DNA of 64,000 nt from Nitratidesulfovibrio sp. (GCF_040373385.1 NZ_JBDXXH010000001.1:248675-312674), one strand, 5' to 3'; numbered from the stretch's first letter, positions 47,501 to 56,271 are shown. Notes: a model not told the origin generated them from the letters alone. Numbers and translations: made by a program.

Positions 47501-47651
47501 GGCCCGGGCCTGGCTGCGCGAGGACGGTCGCATCCGCGACCTGATCGCGGCGGTGTCGCGCAGCGGGCTGCCGGAAGCCACGGCCGTGGTGCACCTGCTG
47601 GAGCGCGGCGCGCGCAAGCGGGCCACCGAAGAGGCGCTGGGGCTGGAATGA
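44571..47651 (+). CDS. NAD-dependent glutamate dehydrogenase, large (about 115 kDa) type
   Basis: 1026-residue enzyme interconverting glutamate and 2-oxoglutarate. The N-terminal 480 residues hold ACT/regulatory-like segments, split by a Gly-Pro-Ala linker (about residues 203-222) encoded by 9-bp DNA repeats. The catalytic half has the substrate region RDMARGGVRVVPTRTQEQ, KNKDIPEGGAKAVILLG, and the NAD-binding fold with ITGGPKGDVAGNLMRLM. The length fits the GDH_115 class rather than the 50-kDa hexameric class. The ATG at 44571 has GGAGG seven bases upstream. Regulation by amino acids is likely but unseen. Confidence 0.9.
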   Translation: MAESHAKGVEEALSLVKGGLGGIADQVVPWFFANMPDYYLRTHSVTEQVHHLQAIISGRVVTDNHAVRLASPDGRKITYISPSASRDLHGILAGLLGEHIETARIYTTADGQLGLNEFLLAPQPRAGSLRTVQGDDLFSAALDAMRASGELPETDMPPFAAFLATANAEYVEKFDPVRAARHFRLLREIGGGDDTGLLIEQCTAPAGPAGPAEPAGPAGPAASEGIGAAGAAAAELSAEPCDIRRETRIVVAMRHPPATGLLLQIARIMRRLDITVHRAYADTFADESGETAIMSFYVSHKGDLILDDSALWQNLRKKLRLVKWFAPHELEILADEESWPIKRIMLLQAACGFAHVFLAKDNQWAFSTQNVVRVVLARRAETAALVDWFEARFDPTLGEREAAARRLEADATDAVNAVADERERAVLLMIQRFFRHVLRTNYFLDTIYGLSFRLDPEFLPPAYRYEGEELPFGIFFFHAPGGLGFHIRYRDMARGGVRVVPTRTQEQFELESNRLYDEVKGLAYAQQVKNKDIPEGGAKAVILLGPLGDVGLAVASVINSLLDVVLPGQDTPALPGVVDYLGREEIIYCGPDENIQPAHIAWMVERARQRGYRWPSAFMSSKAGAGINHKQYGVTSIGLMVFAEEMLRHLGIDPFAQPFTVKITGGPKGDVAGNLMRLMFEAYGGNVRIVAVSDGHGGAWDPDGLDQSELLRLVDAQRSISAFDPARLRGEGAWVATSDTPEGVRRRNTLHNTAHADIFIPAGGRPDTINTRNWHDFFDRGGVPTARAIIEGANLFVAPEARKRLAERGVLVVHGSSANKTGVICSSYEVLGGLVMTDEEFIAHKERFVAEVLDILRVRARDEARLLLAEIRRCDGCKALHEISVDVSLEMNAVADALYAALVARGEPVEADPALRQVLLGYLPPVLVERFPERIFERIPLRHQYALVAAHTASRIVYAEGAGWLAPLARQRDAESVARAWLREDGRIRDLIAAVSRSGLPEATAVVHLLERGARKRATEEALGLE
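45182..45233. repeat. In-frame 9-bp repeat in the glutamate dehydrogenase gene
   Basis: Six copies of GCCCGCCGG with few changes, encoding Pro-Ala-Gly repeats in the inter-domain linker. Confidence 0.85.
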
Positions 47652-47823
47652 CCGCCACGGGCAGCGCACCGTGCCAGCCCCGCGCGACCCCGCACTGCCG
47701 TCGCGGGGGCAGGCGCAGCACTTGCGGGCTTGATTTTTCGCGGGGGCTCGCCCAATATGCCTGTCCGTTTCCGGGGGCGCGGGCAGGCGCGCACTGTCCG
47801 AAGGCGGGAAGGAGGTTGCTGCC

Positions 47824-48012
47824 GTGAACAGGGAAGGACAACACAAGGACGGTCCGCTGAAGGACCGTTACAGGCGCGGTTTCGTCGAGGTCATGTGCCC
47901 CAAATGCCGCACCACGCGCATCATCGTGGTGCCGGAAGAGCCCATGCCGCGTTGCGAGAACTGCCGCGTCGAGATGATCGTCAAGGAAGTGCTTACGGAA
48001 GGGAAGTACTAG
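47824..48012 (+). CDS. Small zinc-ribbon protein
   Basis: 62-residue protein with two CxxC pairs (CPKC at residues 25-28, CENC at about 44-47), a minimal zinc ribbon like phage Com translational regulators and small RNA- or protein-binding ribbons. GTG start with a perfect AAGGAGG eight bases upstream. The charged N terminus (RYRRG) may contact nucleic acid. Function unknown. Confidence 0.75.
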   Translation: MNREGQHKDGPLKDRYRRGFVEVMCPKCRTTRIIVVPEEPMPRCENCRVEMIVKEVLTEGKY

Positions 48013-48237
48013 TCCTCGCCGGGGTTTTCGTCCTCCGAAGCGTTGTTCGCCGGGGGAACGGAATTCCTGCCGTGCGTACGGGATGCACACGGCATCCACA
48101 AAATTTCAAAGCGGGCTCCCGTGGGGTCCGCGCCGCGCCCCGCGCGTTTTGGGCGGATTGCCGACGCCCGCCGTGCGTCGGGGCGCGGCATCGCGTTGCC
48201 GGTTGTGGTTTTTCAACGATATCCGATGGAGGAACGC

Positions 48238-49056
48238 ATGAAACTGTTCAAGCTGCTGGCCGCCATGCTGCTGGCCGTGCTCGTCGCCGCGCCCGCCATG
48301 GCCGCCGACATCGAGCTGGCCAAGAAGTCCACCCTCAACGAAATCGTGGCGCGCGGCGAACTGCGCGTCGGCTTCGACGCGGGCTACATGCCCTTCGAAA
48401 TGACCGACAAGAACGGCAACTACGTCGGCTTCGACATCGACCTCGCCAAGGAACTGGCCAAGGCCATGGGCGTGAAGTTCGTGCCCGTGAACACCGACTT
48501 CGACGGCATGATCCCGGCGCTGCTCAGCGACAAGTTCGACATCATCATCAGCGGCATGACCGTGACCCAAGAGCGCAACCTGCGCATCAATTTCGCCGAT
48601 CCGTACATCGTGGTCGGCCAATCGGTCATCGTCAGCAAGAAGCTGGAAGGCAAGGTCAAGACCTGGGAAGACCTGAACAAGCCGGAATACACCGTGGTCT
48701 CGCGCCTTGGCACCACCGGCGAGGAAGCCGCCAAGCGCATGCTGCCCAAGGCCAAGTACAAGTCCTTCGAAAAGGAAGCCGACGGCGCGCTGGAAGTCAT
48801 CAACGGCAAGGCCGACGCCTGGGTGTACGACATGCCCTTCAACGTGGTGTTCATGGCCGAGCAGGGCAAGGGCAAGGCCCTTCACCTGGACAAGCCCTTC
48901 ACCTACGAGCCGCTGGGCTTCGGCATCAAGAAGGGTGACCCCGATTTCCTGAACTTCCTGGACAACTTCCTGAGTCAGATCAAGAACGACGGCCGCTACG
49001 ACCGCATCTACGGCAAGTGGATGAAGTCGACCGAGTGGCGCGCCCAGGTGCAATAG
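48238..49056 (+). CDS. Periplasmic polar amino acid-binding protein of an ABC transporter
   Basis: 272-residue solute-binding protein, family 3. Signal peptide of 22 residues ending AMA-AD. The ligand-binding core has LRVGFDAGYMPFEM, YVGFDIDLAKELAK, FDIIISGMTVTQERN and DAWVYDMPFN, all typical of glutamine/arginine/histidine-type receptors; the exact ligand is not certain. GGAGG lies five bases upstream of the ATG. The permease and ATPase genes follow, so this is a complete importer. Confidence 0.93.
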   Translation: MKLFKLLAAMLLAVLVAAPAMAADIELAKKSTLNEIVARGELRVGFDAGYMPFEMTDKNGNYVGFDIDLAKELAKAMGVKFVPVNTDFDGMIPALLSDKFDIIISGMTVTQERNLRINFADPYIVVGQSVIVSKKLEGKVKTWEDLNKPEYTVVSRLGTTGEEAAKRMLPKAKYKSFEKEADGALEVINGKADAWVYDMPFNVVFMAEQGKGKALHLDKPFTYEPLGFGIKKGDPDFLNFLDNFLSQIKNDGRYDRIYGKWMKSTEWRAQVQ

Positions 49057-49105
49057 AGGTCCAATAAGCGGATAGCTTCGGCAGGGGCGGGCACCCGCCC
49101 GCCCC

Positions 49106-49132
49106 GCCATGTCCGCCATGTCCGCCATGTCC
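49106..49132. repeat. Three 9-bp tandem repeats
   Basis: GCCATGTCC three times in the 267-bp spacer between the binding protein and permease genes; no gene in the spacer. Confidence 0.85.
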
Positions 49133-49323
49133 CGGCCCCACGGTTTTGCGCGGGCGCGGTTCCTTCGTTTCTTCCCGTCACCGGGTAAGGGCAGCGAACC
49201 GCCCCCGCGCGAAGCCATGCGGCTTTCGCCGCGCCCTGGCGCGGCCATCTCCCCGGCGCTTTCGCCGCCCGCTGGGTTTCGCACCCCTGCGGTGTGCGCG
49301 GCCGCGCCGCAAAAGGAATCACG

Positions 49324-50337
49324 ATGACGCAGTACAGAGGGCTGGACAAGCCCAAGGGCAGGAGCTTCTTCCTGTTCTGGAAAGCCATGTTCGTGGCGGC
49401 CATGCTGGCGCTGGTGGCGTTCTTCTGGGTCGCCTCCTCGTCGGTGGAATACATCTGGCGCTGGAACCGGGTGCCGCAGTACTTCTGGGTGAACGAGGCT
49501 TCGGACGTGCGTTCCGAGGCCGAGGGCGATGTGACCATCATCGACCGCCAGGGCACCGAACACCGCGTGGTGGTGCGCGACTCGAAGGGCGAGGAGCACC
49601 CCCACCTGCTGCCCGGCGAGGGCAAGGTGCTGGTTTCCTCGGGCGATTTCGCCTACCGGGGCGACGTGCTGGGCCGCTATCAGCTGAACAGGCCCGGCAT
49701 CCTGCTGGAAGGGCTGTGGGTAACCCTTGAAGTCAGCGTGCTGGCCATCATCGGCGGCATCGTCATCGGGGTGGTCACGGGGCTGTGCCGCATCTCCATC
49801 AACCCCATGCTGCGCTGGGGGGCCATCGCCTACATCGAGATCATTCGCGGCTCGCCGCTGCTGGTGCAGATATTCCTGTGGTATTTCGTGGTGGGCACGC
49901 TCATCAACGCGCTGCTGGAGCACGTGGGCCTTGGGGGCATATCGCCCTTGTGGTACGGCGTCATGGCGCTGGCCCTGTTCACCGGGGCGTACGTGGCAGA
50001 AATCGTGCGCGCGGGCATCCAGTCGGTGCACCGGGGGCAGATGGAGGCCGCGCGCTCGCTGGGCATGAGCTACGCCCAGGCCATGCGCAAGGTCATCCTG
50101 CCCCAGGCCTTCCGGCGCATCATGCCGCCGCTGGCCGGACAGTTCATCAGCCTGATCAAGGATTCGTCGCTGCTCGGGGTCATCGCCATCCGCGAACTGA
50201 CCAAGGCCACGCGCGAGGTGGTCACCACCTCGCTCCAGCCGTTCGAGCTGTGGATCGTCTGTGCGGTGCTGTACCTTGTGCTTACCTTCACCCTTTCGCT
50301 GTTCGTACAGTACCTTGAACGCAGGGCCATCCGATGA
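49324..50337 (+). CDS. Polar amino acid ABC transporter permease with an enlarged periplasmic loop
   Basis: 337-residue permease of the HisM/GlnP type. The usual core (about residues 130-337) has five membrane helices and the EAA loop [20 protein letters not shown] that contacts the ATPase. Compared with the usual 220-240 residues it carries an added N-terminal helix (about 20-41) followed by a soluble segment of about 90 residues ([20 protein letters not shown]) before the core. The start has AAGGA seven bases upstream. It overlaps the ATPase gene by four bases. Confidence 0.92.
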   Translation: MTQYRGLDKPKGRSFFLFWKAMFVAAMLALVAFFWVASSSVEYIWRWNRVPQYFWVNEASDVRSEAEGDVTIIDRQGTEHRVVVRDSKGEEHPHLLPGEGKVLVSSGDFAYRGDVLGRYQLNRPGILLEGLWVTLEVSVLAIIGGIVIGVVTGLCRISINPMLRWGAIAYIEIIRGSPLLVQIFLWYFVVGTLINALLEHVGLGGISPLWYGVMALALFTGAYVAEIVRAGIQSVHRGQMEAARSLGMSYAQAMRKVILPQAFRRIMPPLAGQFISLIKDSSLLGVIAIRELTKATREVVTTSLQPFELWIVCAVLYLVLTFTLSLFVQYLERRAIR

Positions 50338-51065
50338 TCAATGCCACCAACGTCCACAAGTTCTTCTACACCCCCGACAAGCTGCACGCCCTGCGCGGCG
50401 TTTCGCTTACCGTCGCCCCCGCCGAGGTGGTGGTCATCATCGGCCCTTCCGGTTCGGGCAAGAGCACGTTTTTGCGCTGCCTGAACCGGTTGGAATACGC
50501 CGACGAAGGCTCCATTCTCATCGAAGGGCGCGACATACTGGACCCCGATTGCGAGATCAACGAGGTGCGGGCCGAGGTCGGCATGGTGTTCCAGTCGTTC
50601 AACCTGTTTCCGCACCTGAGCGTGCTGGAGAACCTGACCCTGGCCCAGACCACCGTGCGCAAGCGCGGCAAGGCCGAGGCCGAGAAGAAGGGCATGGAAC
50701 TCTTGCGCAAGGTGGGCATTGCCGAAAAGCACAACGTGTACCCCGACCAGCTTTCCGGCGGGCAGCAGCAGCGGGTGGCCATTGCCCGCGCGCTGGCCAT
50801 GGACCCGAAAGCCATGCTGTTCGACGAGCCCACCAGCGCCCTGGACCCGGAAATGGTGGGCGAGGTGCTGGACGTCATGAAGAACCTGGCCCGCGAGGGC
50901 ATGACCATGGTGGTGGTGACGCACGAGATGGGCTTTGCCCGCGAAGTGGCGGACCGCGTGGTGTTCATGGACCAGGGCAGCATTCTGGAAGTGGGGTCGC
51001 CGGACAAGTTCTTCACCGCGCCCGAGCATGACCGGACCAAGTTGTTCCTGAGCCAGATATTGTAG
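50334..51065 (+). CDS. Polar amino acid ABC transporter ATP-binding protein
   Basis: 243-residue GlnQ-type ATPase: Walker [11 protein letters not shown] loop [11 protein letters not shown], signature LSGGQQQR, Walker [15 protein letters not shown] and the switch His in VTHEMGFA. Starts within the permease stop (ATGA), so it is translationally coupled. Completes the importer encoded from 48238. Confidence 0.96.
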   Translation: MINATNVHKFFYTPDKLHALRGVSLTVAPAEVVVIIGPSGSGKSTFLRCLNRLEYADEGSILIEGRDILDPDCEINEVRAEVGMVFQSFNLFPHLSVLENLTLAQTTVRKRGKAEAEKKGMELLRKVGIAEKHNVYPDQLSGGQQQRVAIARALAMDPKAMLFDEPTSALDPEMVGEVLDVMKNLAREGMTMVVVTHEMGFAREVADRVVFMDQGSILEVGSPDKFFTAPEHDRTKLFLSQIL

Positions 51066-51616
51066 GTTCGGTCAGGCCGCGTCCTTTCACCCTCCGGCTT
51101 CCGACCCGGAGGGCGCGAAGCGTGGCCGTCAGGTGAGCTTGCGAGCTTGCCCCAGCCGTAGGCGAGTCAGCGAGCCGTATGGATGGGGACAGCAACGAGA
51201 CGGCCATCAAGGACAACGCGTCAGATTTCGCCTTTGCTCCGGTCACGAACGAGAAGAGTGAGCCGCGGTCACCACCCGTAACACTCGCGCGGAGCGCTCG
51301 CGTAACGGCTGCGGCGCGCTCCCTTCGCAAAAGGCGCATCTTCCTTGCCGGAGAACGAAAATCCTGCGGCCTGGCACAGCCTGACGCGCCCCGGCTTGGC
51401 CTCTGAAAGGCAAGGGCACCACACGTCGCACAGACAACTACCGGGGCATTCCATGCAATGGATGCCCCGGCTGTCTTCACGACGCGCCCCTCTCTGGGGG
51501 TGGGCAGTGCCCCCTGTTGCCCCCGTGCGGCGTAACGGGTAGAGTCGCGCCCATCCGCAGATCGTCTGGTGGCGCGCCTGGTGACGTTTTTGGCGTTTGG
51601 GGTGCGAGGGGTTGCC
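51066..51616. other. Intergenic region with REP-like elements
   Basis: No gene in 551 bp. A perfect CCCTCCGG/CCGGAGGG hairpin at 51090-51113 probably ends the transporter operon. A diverged REP-like copy is at about 51156-51182, followed by GGATGGGGACAGCAACGAG, a tail also seen after the copy at 60000. A full copy lies at 51276-51308. Confidence 0.65.
51276..51308. repeat. REP-like palindromic element, copy 3
   Basis: 33 bp: CCGTAACACTCGCG, CGGAG, CGCTCGCGTAACGG; same arms and length as copies 1 and 2. Confidence 0.8.
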
Positions 51617-52390
51617 GTGAATCATGAATTTCTGGCCTTTCTGGGGCTGGCAGCGCTGCTGGTGGTAACCCCCGGCCCGGACACCATGCTGGTGGTGCGC
51701 AATGCGTTGCGCGCGGGCGCGTGGGGTGGCGTGGCCACCACGTTCGGCTGCGTGTCGGGGCTGCTGGTGCATGTGGTGTGTTCCGGCCTTGGCGTGTCCG
51801 CCGTGCTGGTGCATTCCGCCGGGGCGTTCCATGTGGTGCGTCTGGTGGGGGCCGCGTATCTGGTGTGGCTGGGCGTGCGCGCCCTGCATGGCGCGTGGAA
51901 GGGCGGTCCTGATGCGCCCGATGCATCCGATGCACCCGATGCCCCCGATACGTTGACCGCGCCGATGGCATCGGGTGCAGGCAAACCGGCAGGCACCGCG
52001 ACTTCCGGCCCGGCCCATTGGCGCGCGTACCGCACGGCATCGCGCGGCATGATGCGCCGGGCGTGGGCGGAAGGCTTTCTGAGCAACGTGCTGAACCCCA
52101 AGGTGGCCGTGTTCTATCTGGCCGTGCTGCCCAACGTGGTGGCCGCAGGGGGCATGGCGGGGGCCGATGGCGCCTCCGGGGCGGTCGTGCTGGGCGGCGC
52201 CTTTGTCCGGGCCTGTCTGTTCGGCGGCATGCAGGCCGTGGTGGCCGTGCTGTGGTTTTCGTTCCTGTCCGTTTCGGTGCACCGGGCGCGCGCCACGCTG
52301 CTGCGCCCCGGCGTGCAGCGGGCCCTGGAAGGCGGCGTGGGCGGGCTGATGGTGGGCTTCGGCCTGCGCCTTGCCCTTGATCGAGGATGA
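51617..52390 (+). CDS. LysE/RhtB-family amino acid exporter
   Basis: 257-residue inner-membrane protein with six hydrophobic segments. The family signature is PGPDTMLVVRNALRAG near the N terminus, with FLSNVLNPKVAVFYLAVLP in the second half. The central cytoplasmic loop is enlarged by Asp-Ala-Pro/Ser repeats (9-bp DNA repeats at 51911-51946). The GTG at 51617 is chosen for GAGGGG five bases upstream; the frame is open to 51569. Substrate unknown (threonine, homoserine, lysine and others are exported by relatives). Confidence 0.9.
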   Translation: MNHEFLAFLGLAALLVVTPGPDTMLVVRNALRAGAWGGVATTFGCVSGLLVHVVCSGLGVSAVLVHSAGAFHVVRLVGAAYLVWLGVRALHGAWKGGPDAPDASDAPDAPDTLTAPMASGAGKPAGTATSGPAHWRAYRTASRGMMRRAWAEGFLSNVLNPKVAVFYLAVLPNVVAAGGMAGADGASGAVVLGGAFVRACLFGGMQAVVAVLWFSFLSVSVHRARATLLRPGVQRALEGGVGGLMVGFGLRLALDRG

Positions 52391-52543
52391 CCTCTGATGA
52401 TCGAGGATGACTGCGGATGATCGGGGCGACCTCTGGTTGACCGGCCGCATGGTCTGGTTCCTTTGGGCCTGATTGGCTTCACCCGCCTCACCTGTGCATG
52501 ACCACGCACGGCACGCCGTGCGGCAGCTTCAACGGAGGTTTTC

Positions 52544-52957
52544 ATGCGGCGAATTGCCATGCCGGTTCTTGTTCCGGCCGCCCTCATGCTGGTCCTGTCC
52601 CTTGCCGGATGCGGCGGGCGCGGCGGCCTGTCGCATGTGGCCACTGAACCGTTGACGGGGGCCTGCCAGGCGCGTTGCCAGCAGGACGACGAGTACGGCG
52701 TGCTCACGCGCAACGGCTGCATGCGCGGATGCGAGGCAGCCCAGGTGCGCTTTCCGCTGCGCGGCAGCCACTACCTGTCAGAGGAAGCCTGCGTGAAGGG
52801 CGTGGAAGCCCTGAATGTGGACGAACAACTGCGCGCCATGGACCTCTACTGTGAAGACACCTGGGTGAACATCCACACCCGCAAGGGCTGCAAGGATGCC
52901 GCGCAGGCCTTCTATGACGCCATGGGCGAGCATCTTTGCCGCCCCGACGCTCGGTAG
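52544..52957 (+). CDS. Cysteine-rich lipoprotein
   Basis: 137-residue exported lipoprotein I do not otherwise recognise. The lipobox LAGC places the lipidated Cys at residue 23. The mature part has eight further cysteines (residues 41, 45, 59, 63, 83, 103, about 116 and 132), an even number suited to four disulfides; the first four form a C-x3-C plus C-x3-C pattern. GGAGG lies five bases before the ATG. The next residue after Cys is Gly, not Asp, so outer-membrane sorting is possible. Upstream, at 52378-52430, there are short GATGATCGAGG-type repeats. Confidence 0.8.
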   Translation: MRRIAMPVLVPAALMLVLSLAGCGGRGGLSHVATEPLTGACQARCQQDDEYGVLTRNGCMRGCEAAQVRFPLRGSHYLSEEACVKGVEALNVDEQLRAMDLYCEDTWVNIHTRKGCKDAAQAFYDAMGEHLCRPDAR

Positions 52958-53054
52958 CGCCAACAGGCCCCGATCGCGCAAGCGTTCGTTCGTGCCGCTT
53001 CGGGGGGGAATCCGAATCATGTCCACGACGCATATCGCATGCAGGGAGGCCGCC

Positions 53055-53870
53055 ATGGGCGACGACCGCGTGATGCTTGACGTTGCCACCATGCCCGTGC
53101 CCAAGGGGGGCATCATCGCGCTGGCCGCTGGCCCCGTGGGGCTGCCGGGCGCGTTGCCCGCCCTCTCCGCCGTGCAGGCAGACGTGGTGCTGGGGCTGGC
53201 CGTGGGTGCCACCCTGCATGACGCCCTGCTGGACCCCATGGGCGACCCGTTGTTCCGGGTGGTGGGGCGCACCTTGCTGCCCCGTTCCGGTTCGGCGCAT
53301 GCCGGGGCCTGCGTGTTCGTGGAAGCCCTGCGCGACGAGCCGGGTGGCCGGGTGCTGCACCTGCTGGCGCGGCGTCAGGGGCGCGCCCTGGCCTGGGTGA
53401 CTCTTTCCGACAAGGGCGCGGCGGGCCTGCGCCAGGACGCCAGCGGCCCCACCATCGCCGAGATGGTGCGCGGGGCCATGCCCCTGTGCATCGAACGCGG
53501 CTACCTGCTGCCCGACGACGGCCAGCGGCTGCGCGCCCTGCTGGTGGACCTGGCCCTGACCCAGGGCTACGACCTCATCCTGACCACCGGGGGTACCGGC
53601 ATCGGCCCGCGCGACGTGACGCCGGAGGCCACCCTGGCCGTCATCGAACGGCGCCTGCCCGGCTTCGAGCAGGCCATGATGGCCGCAAGCCTGGCCAAGA
53701 CGCCCAACGCGGTCATTTCGCGCGCGGTGGCGGGCACCCTGGGCGGGGCGGTCATCGTCAACCTGCCCGGCAGCCGCAAGGCCGTGGCCGAAAACCTTGC
53801 CGCCGTGCTGCCCGCGCTGGCCCATGCGCTGGACAAGTTGCAGGGTGATCCTGCCGAGTGCGGCGGGTAG
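53055..53870 (+). CDS. MogA/MoaB-domain molybdopterin biosynthesis protein
   Basis: 271-residue protein. The C-terminal half (from about residue 112, LAWVTLSDKGAAG) is a MogA/MoaB-type molybdopterin-binding domain: TTGGTGIGPRDVTPEAT, then NLPGSRKAVAENL. It should adenylylate molybdopterin before MoeA. The N-terminal 105 residues are not part of usual MogA (about 190 residues) and resemble a small beta domain, possibly MOSC-like (VVLGLAVGATLHDALLDPMG). The start at 53055 has GGGAGG five bases upstream; 53019 is an alternative. It acts with MoeA at 25835. Confidence 0.85.
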   Translation: MGDDRVMLDVATMPVPKGGIIALAAGPVGLPGALPALSAVQADVVLGLAVGATLHDALLDPMGDPLFRVVGRTLLPRSGSAHAGACVFVEALRDEPGGRVLHLLARRQGRALAWVTLSDKGAAGLRQDASGPTIAEMVRGAMPLCIERGYLLPDDGQRLRALLVDLALTQGYDLILTTGGTGIGPRDVTPEATLAVIERRLPGFEQAMMAASLAKTPNAVISRAVAGTLGGAVIVNLPGSRKAVAENLAAVLPALAHALDKLQGDPAECGG

Positions 53871-54001
53871 ATCAAACCCCTGTCGATACAGGGTATCGCA
53901 TGCCGGGGGCATGCATCACGGCGATCATATCCAACAATCAACCGGCACCGTAGTTGCCGGAGCGAAGGAAACGGCCATCGCGCATTTCGGGGGAAAGTGC
54001 G

Positions 54002-55321
54002 ATGGCCGCCCGTCCCGTCAGAGACACACGCATGCAGCAGCCTTTGCAAGTCAGGCTCATCGACCTGACCGTGGCCTTTTCCCGTGCGCTCGACCTGGTG
54101 AGCCCGGCCGTGGCCGCGCATCACGTGCACGTGGGGTTCATCGCCGCGCGGCTTGCCGAGCGCCTTGGCCTGCCCGACAGGGACAGGTGCGAACTGCTGC
54201 TGGCCTCGCTGATGCACGACGCGGGTGCCGTGCCGCTGAAGGCGGCGCTGGAAGGGCTGCTTTTCGAGCAGGACATGGATTCGCACTCCCGCGCCGGGGC
54301 CGTGATGCTGGGCACCTGCCCGCGACTGGCCGAGGCCGCGCGCCTGGTGCGCCATCACCATGCGCCGTGGTGCCACGGCAAGGGGGACGACGGCGTTCCC
54401 GCAGCCGCGCACATCATCCACATGGCCGACAGGATGGATGTGCAACTGCGGCGTGGCGAAGACCCCGCCCGCCAGTTTCCGCGCGCCATGGAACGGCTGG
54501 AGCGGGGGCGTTCCATCCTGTTCCGGCCTGATGCGCTGGATGCCCTGTACGACCTGACGACCGACCCGGCCTTTGCCGCCGGGCTGCGCGCGCCGGAATG
54601 CCATCTGCACACCGGTGCGGGCGGCAGGCTGGAAGAAGAGGTTCTGGATGCCGATGGCATAATCTCGTTTTCCACGCTGTTCTCGCTGGTCATCGACTCG
54701 CGCAGTCCCTTCACCGCCACCCACTCCAGCGGCGTGGCGGAAACGGCCCGCCTGTTGGCCCGCTGGGCCGGGTTTGACGGCCCGCAGTGCAAGGCCCTGT
54801 ACGTGGCGGGCTTGCTGCATGACATCGGCAAGCTGGGCGTTCCGCTGGACATCCTGGAAAAGCCGGGGCGCCTGGACGATGAGGAAATGCATCTGATGCG
54901 CCGCCATGCGGAGCACAGCATGGACATTCTGGCCTCTGTCCCCGGCTTCACCAAGGTGGCCACCTGGGGCGCGCTGCACCACGAACGCATGGACGGCAGC
55001 GGCTACCCGTACGGGCTTGCGGGCGACGACCTGCCCCTGCCCGCGCGCATCGTGGCCGTGGCCGACGTGTTCACCGCCATCGCCGAGGATCGCCCCTACC
55101 GGGGCGGCATGCCGCCCGACGCGGCCCGCGCCGTGCTGCGCGACCAGGCCCGCGACGGCAAGCTGGACGCCGAGCTTGTGGACCTGCTGCTCTCGCGGTA
55201 CGAAGAAATGGATGCTGTGCGCCGACAGGCGCAGGGGCTGGCCCGCGACGAATTCGACCTTGTCCGTGCGGCGCTGGAGCATGAACCCGACAACGCAACG
55301 TGCCGGGAAACGGCGGCGTAG
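54002..55321 (+). CDS. Tandem HD and HD-GYP domain phosphohydrolase
   Basis: 439-residue soluble protein. An N-terminal HD-type domain (HHVHVGFIAARLA, LLASLMHDAGAVP, VRHHHAPW) is followed by a complete HD-GYP domain: THSSGVAETARLLARWAG, the HD pair near residue 273 (GLLHDIGKLGVP), HHERMDGSGYP and ADVFTAIAEDRPYR. HD-GYP enzymes hydrolyse cyclic di-GMP to GMP. The first domain may be a second catalytic or a regulatory copy. No membrane segment or receiver domain. The start at 54002 is the best guess (GGGGGA upstream); 54032 is possible. UbiA follows after 25 bp. Confidence 0.9.
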   Translation: MAARPVRDTRMQQPLQVRLIDLTVAFSRALDLVSPAVAAHHVHVGFIAARLAERLGLPDRDRCELLLASLMHDAGAVPLKAALEGLLFEQDMDSHSRAGAVMLGTCPRLAEAARLVRHHHAPWCHGKGDDGVPAAAHIIHMADRMDVQLRRGEDPARQFPRAMERLERGRSILFRPDALDALYDLTTDPAFAAGLRAPECHLHTGAGGRLEEEVLDADGIISFSTLFSLVIDSRSPFTATHSSGVAETARLLARWAGFDGPQCKALYVAGLLHDIGKLGVPLDILEKPGRLDDEEMHLMRRHAEHSMDILASVPGFTKVATWGALHHERMDGSGYPYGLAGDDLPLPARIVAVADVFTAIAEDRPYRGGMPPDAARAVLRDQARDGKLDAELVDLLLSRYEEMDAVRRQAQGLARDEFDLVRAALEHEPDNATCRETAA

Positions 55322-55346
55322 ACCACATAACCGGGCGGACCCTTAC

Positions 55347-56207
55347 ATGAATCCCTTTTCGCGCATTGCGGCCATCTGCCGCATGATCAAGATCGAACAC
55401 TCGGTGTTCGCGCTGCCCTTTGCCTATGCCGGTGCCTTTCTGGCTGCCGGGGGCTGGCCGGGCCTGGTGCCCCTGCTGGTGCTTACCGTGGCCATGGTGG
55501 CCGTGCGTTCGTTTGCCATGGCCTTCAACCGCCTGGTGGACCTGAAGTACGACCGGCTGAACCCGCGCACGGCGGGCCGCCCGCTGGTCACGGGCGAAAT
55601 TTCCGTGGCCTGGACCGGGGCGTTCACCGTGTTCATGGCTGTGCTGTTCGTGGTCGCCTGCGCCGGGATGAACCGGCTGTGCCTGTACCTTGCCCCCGTG
55701 GCGTTGCTGGTTGCCGCCTCGTACAGCCTGCTGAAGCGCTTCACCTGGCTGTGCCATTTCTTTCTGGGCGGGGTGCTGGGGCTGGCCCCGGTGGCCGGGT
55801 GGATCGCCGTGGATCCGCAGTTCACCGTACCCGCCGTGCTGCTGTTCTGGGGGGTATTGTTCTGGGTGGCCGGGTTCGACATCCTGTATTCGTGCCAGGA
55901 CATGGACTTCGACCGGTCCATGGGGCTGCACGCCGTGCCCGCCCACTTCGGCCTGCCCACCGCGCTGGTGGTTTCCGCCTTCTGCCATGCCAACGCGGCC
56001 ATCTTCCTGCTGCTGGCGGGCTGGTCCGCCTCGCTGGGCTGGCCGTGGTACGCGGTGTGGGCGGTCATTGCCGGGGTGCTGACGTGGGAGCACCGCATCA
56101 TCAGCCCCGACGACATGTCGCGGGTGAACATGGCCTTCTTCACCCTGAACGGCGTCATCGCCTTCATGGTGCTGGGGGGGGCGTTGCTGGGACTCTACTT
56201 CGGCTAG
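55347..56207 (+). CDS. UbiA-family prenyltransferase (MqnP/4-hydroxybenzoate type)
   Basis: 286-residue membrane enzyme with about eight hydrophobic segments. Aspartate-rich motif 1 is in NRLVDLKYDRLNPRT, motif 2 in CQDMDFDRSMG; both bind polyprenyl diphosphate through magnesium. Relatives in organisms using the futalosine route attach the side chain of menaquinone (MqnP); this is the likely role in an anaerobe but is inferred. The ribosome-binding site is weak. Its position 25 bp after the HD-GYP gene suggests co-transcription. Confidence 0.9.
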   Translation: MNPFSRIAAICRMIKIEHSVFALPFAYAGAFLAAGGWPGLVPLLVLTVAMVAVRSFAMAFNRLVDLKYDRLNPRTAGRPLVTGEISVAWTGAFTVFMAVLFVVACAGMNRLCLYLAPVALLVAASYSLLKRFTWLCHFFLGGVLGLAPVAGWIAVDPQFTVPAVLLFWGVLFWVAGFDILYSCQDMDFDRSMGLHAVPAHFGLPTALVVSAFCHANAAIFLLLAGWSASLGWPWYAVWAVIAGVLTWEHRIISPDDMSRVNMAFFTLNGVIAFMVLGGALLGLYFG

Positions 56208-56271
56208 AACGGACGCCACGGGTGCCCTCCGGCCCTGGCGCTCTTCGGTTTTCACCGCCGGGAGGTCCTCC

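Noticed and set aside
47824..48012. Phage origin of the zinc-ribbon gene (Com-like)
   Set aside because: Base composition matches the chromosome and no phage gene is adjacent; a small cellular zinc ribbon is more likely.
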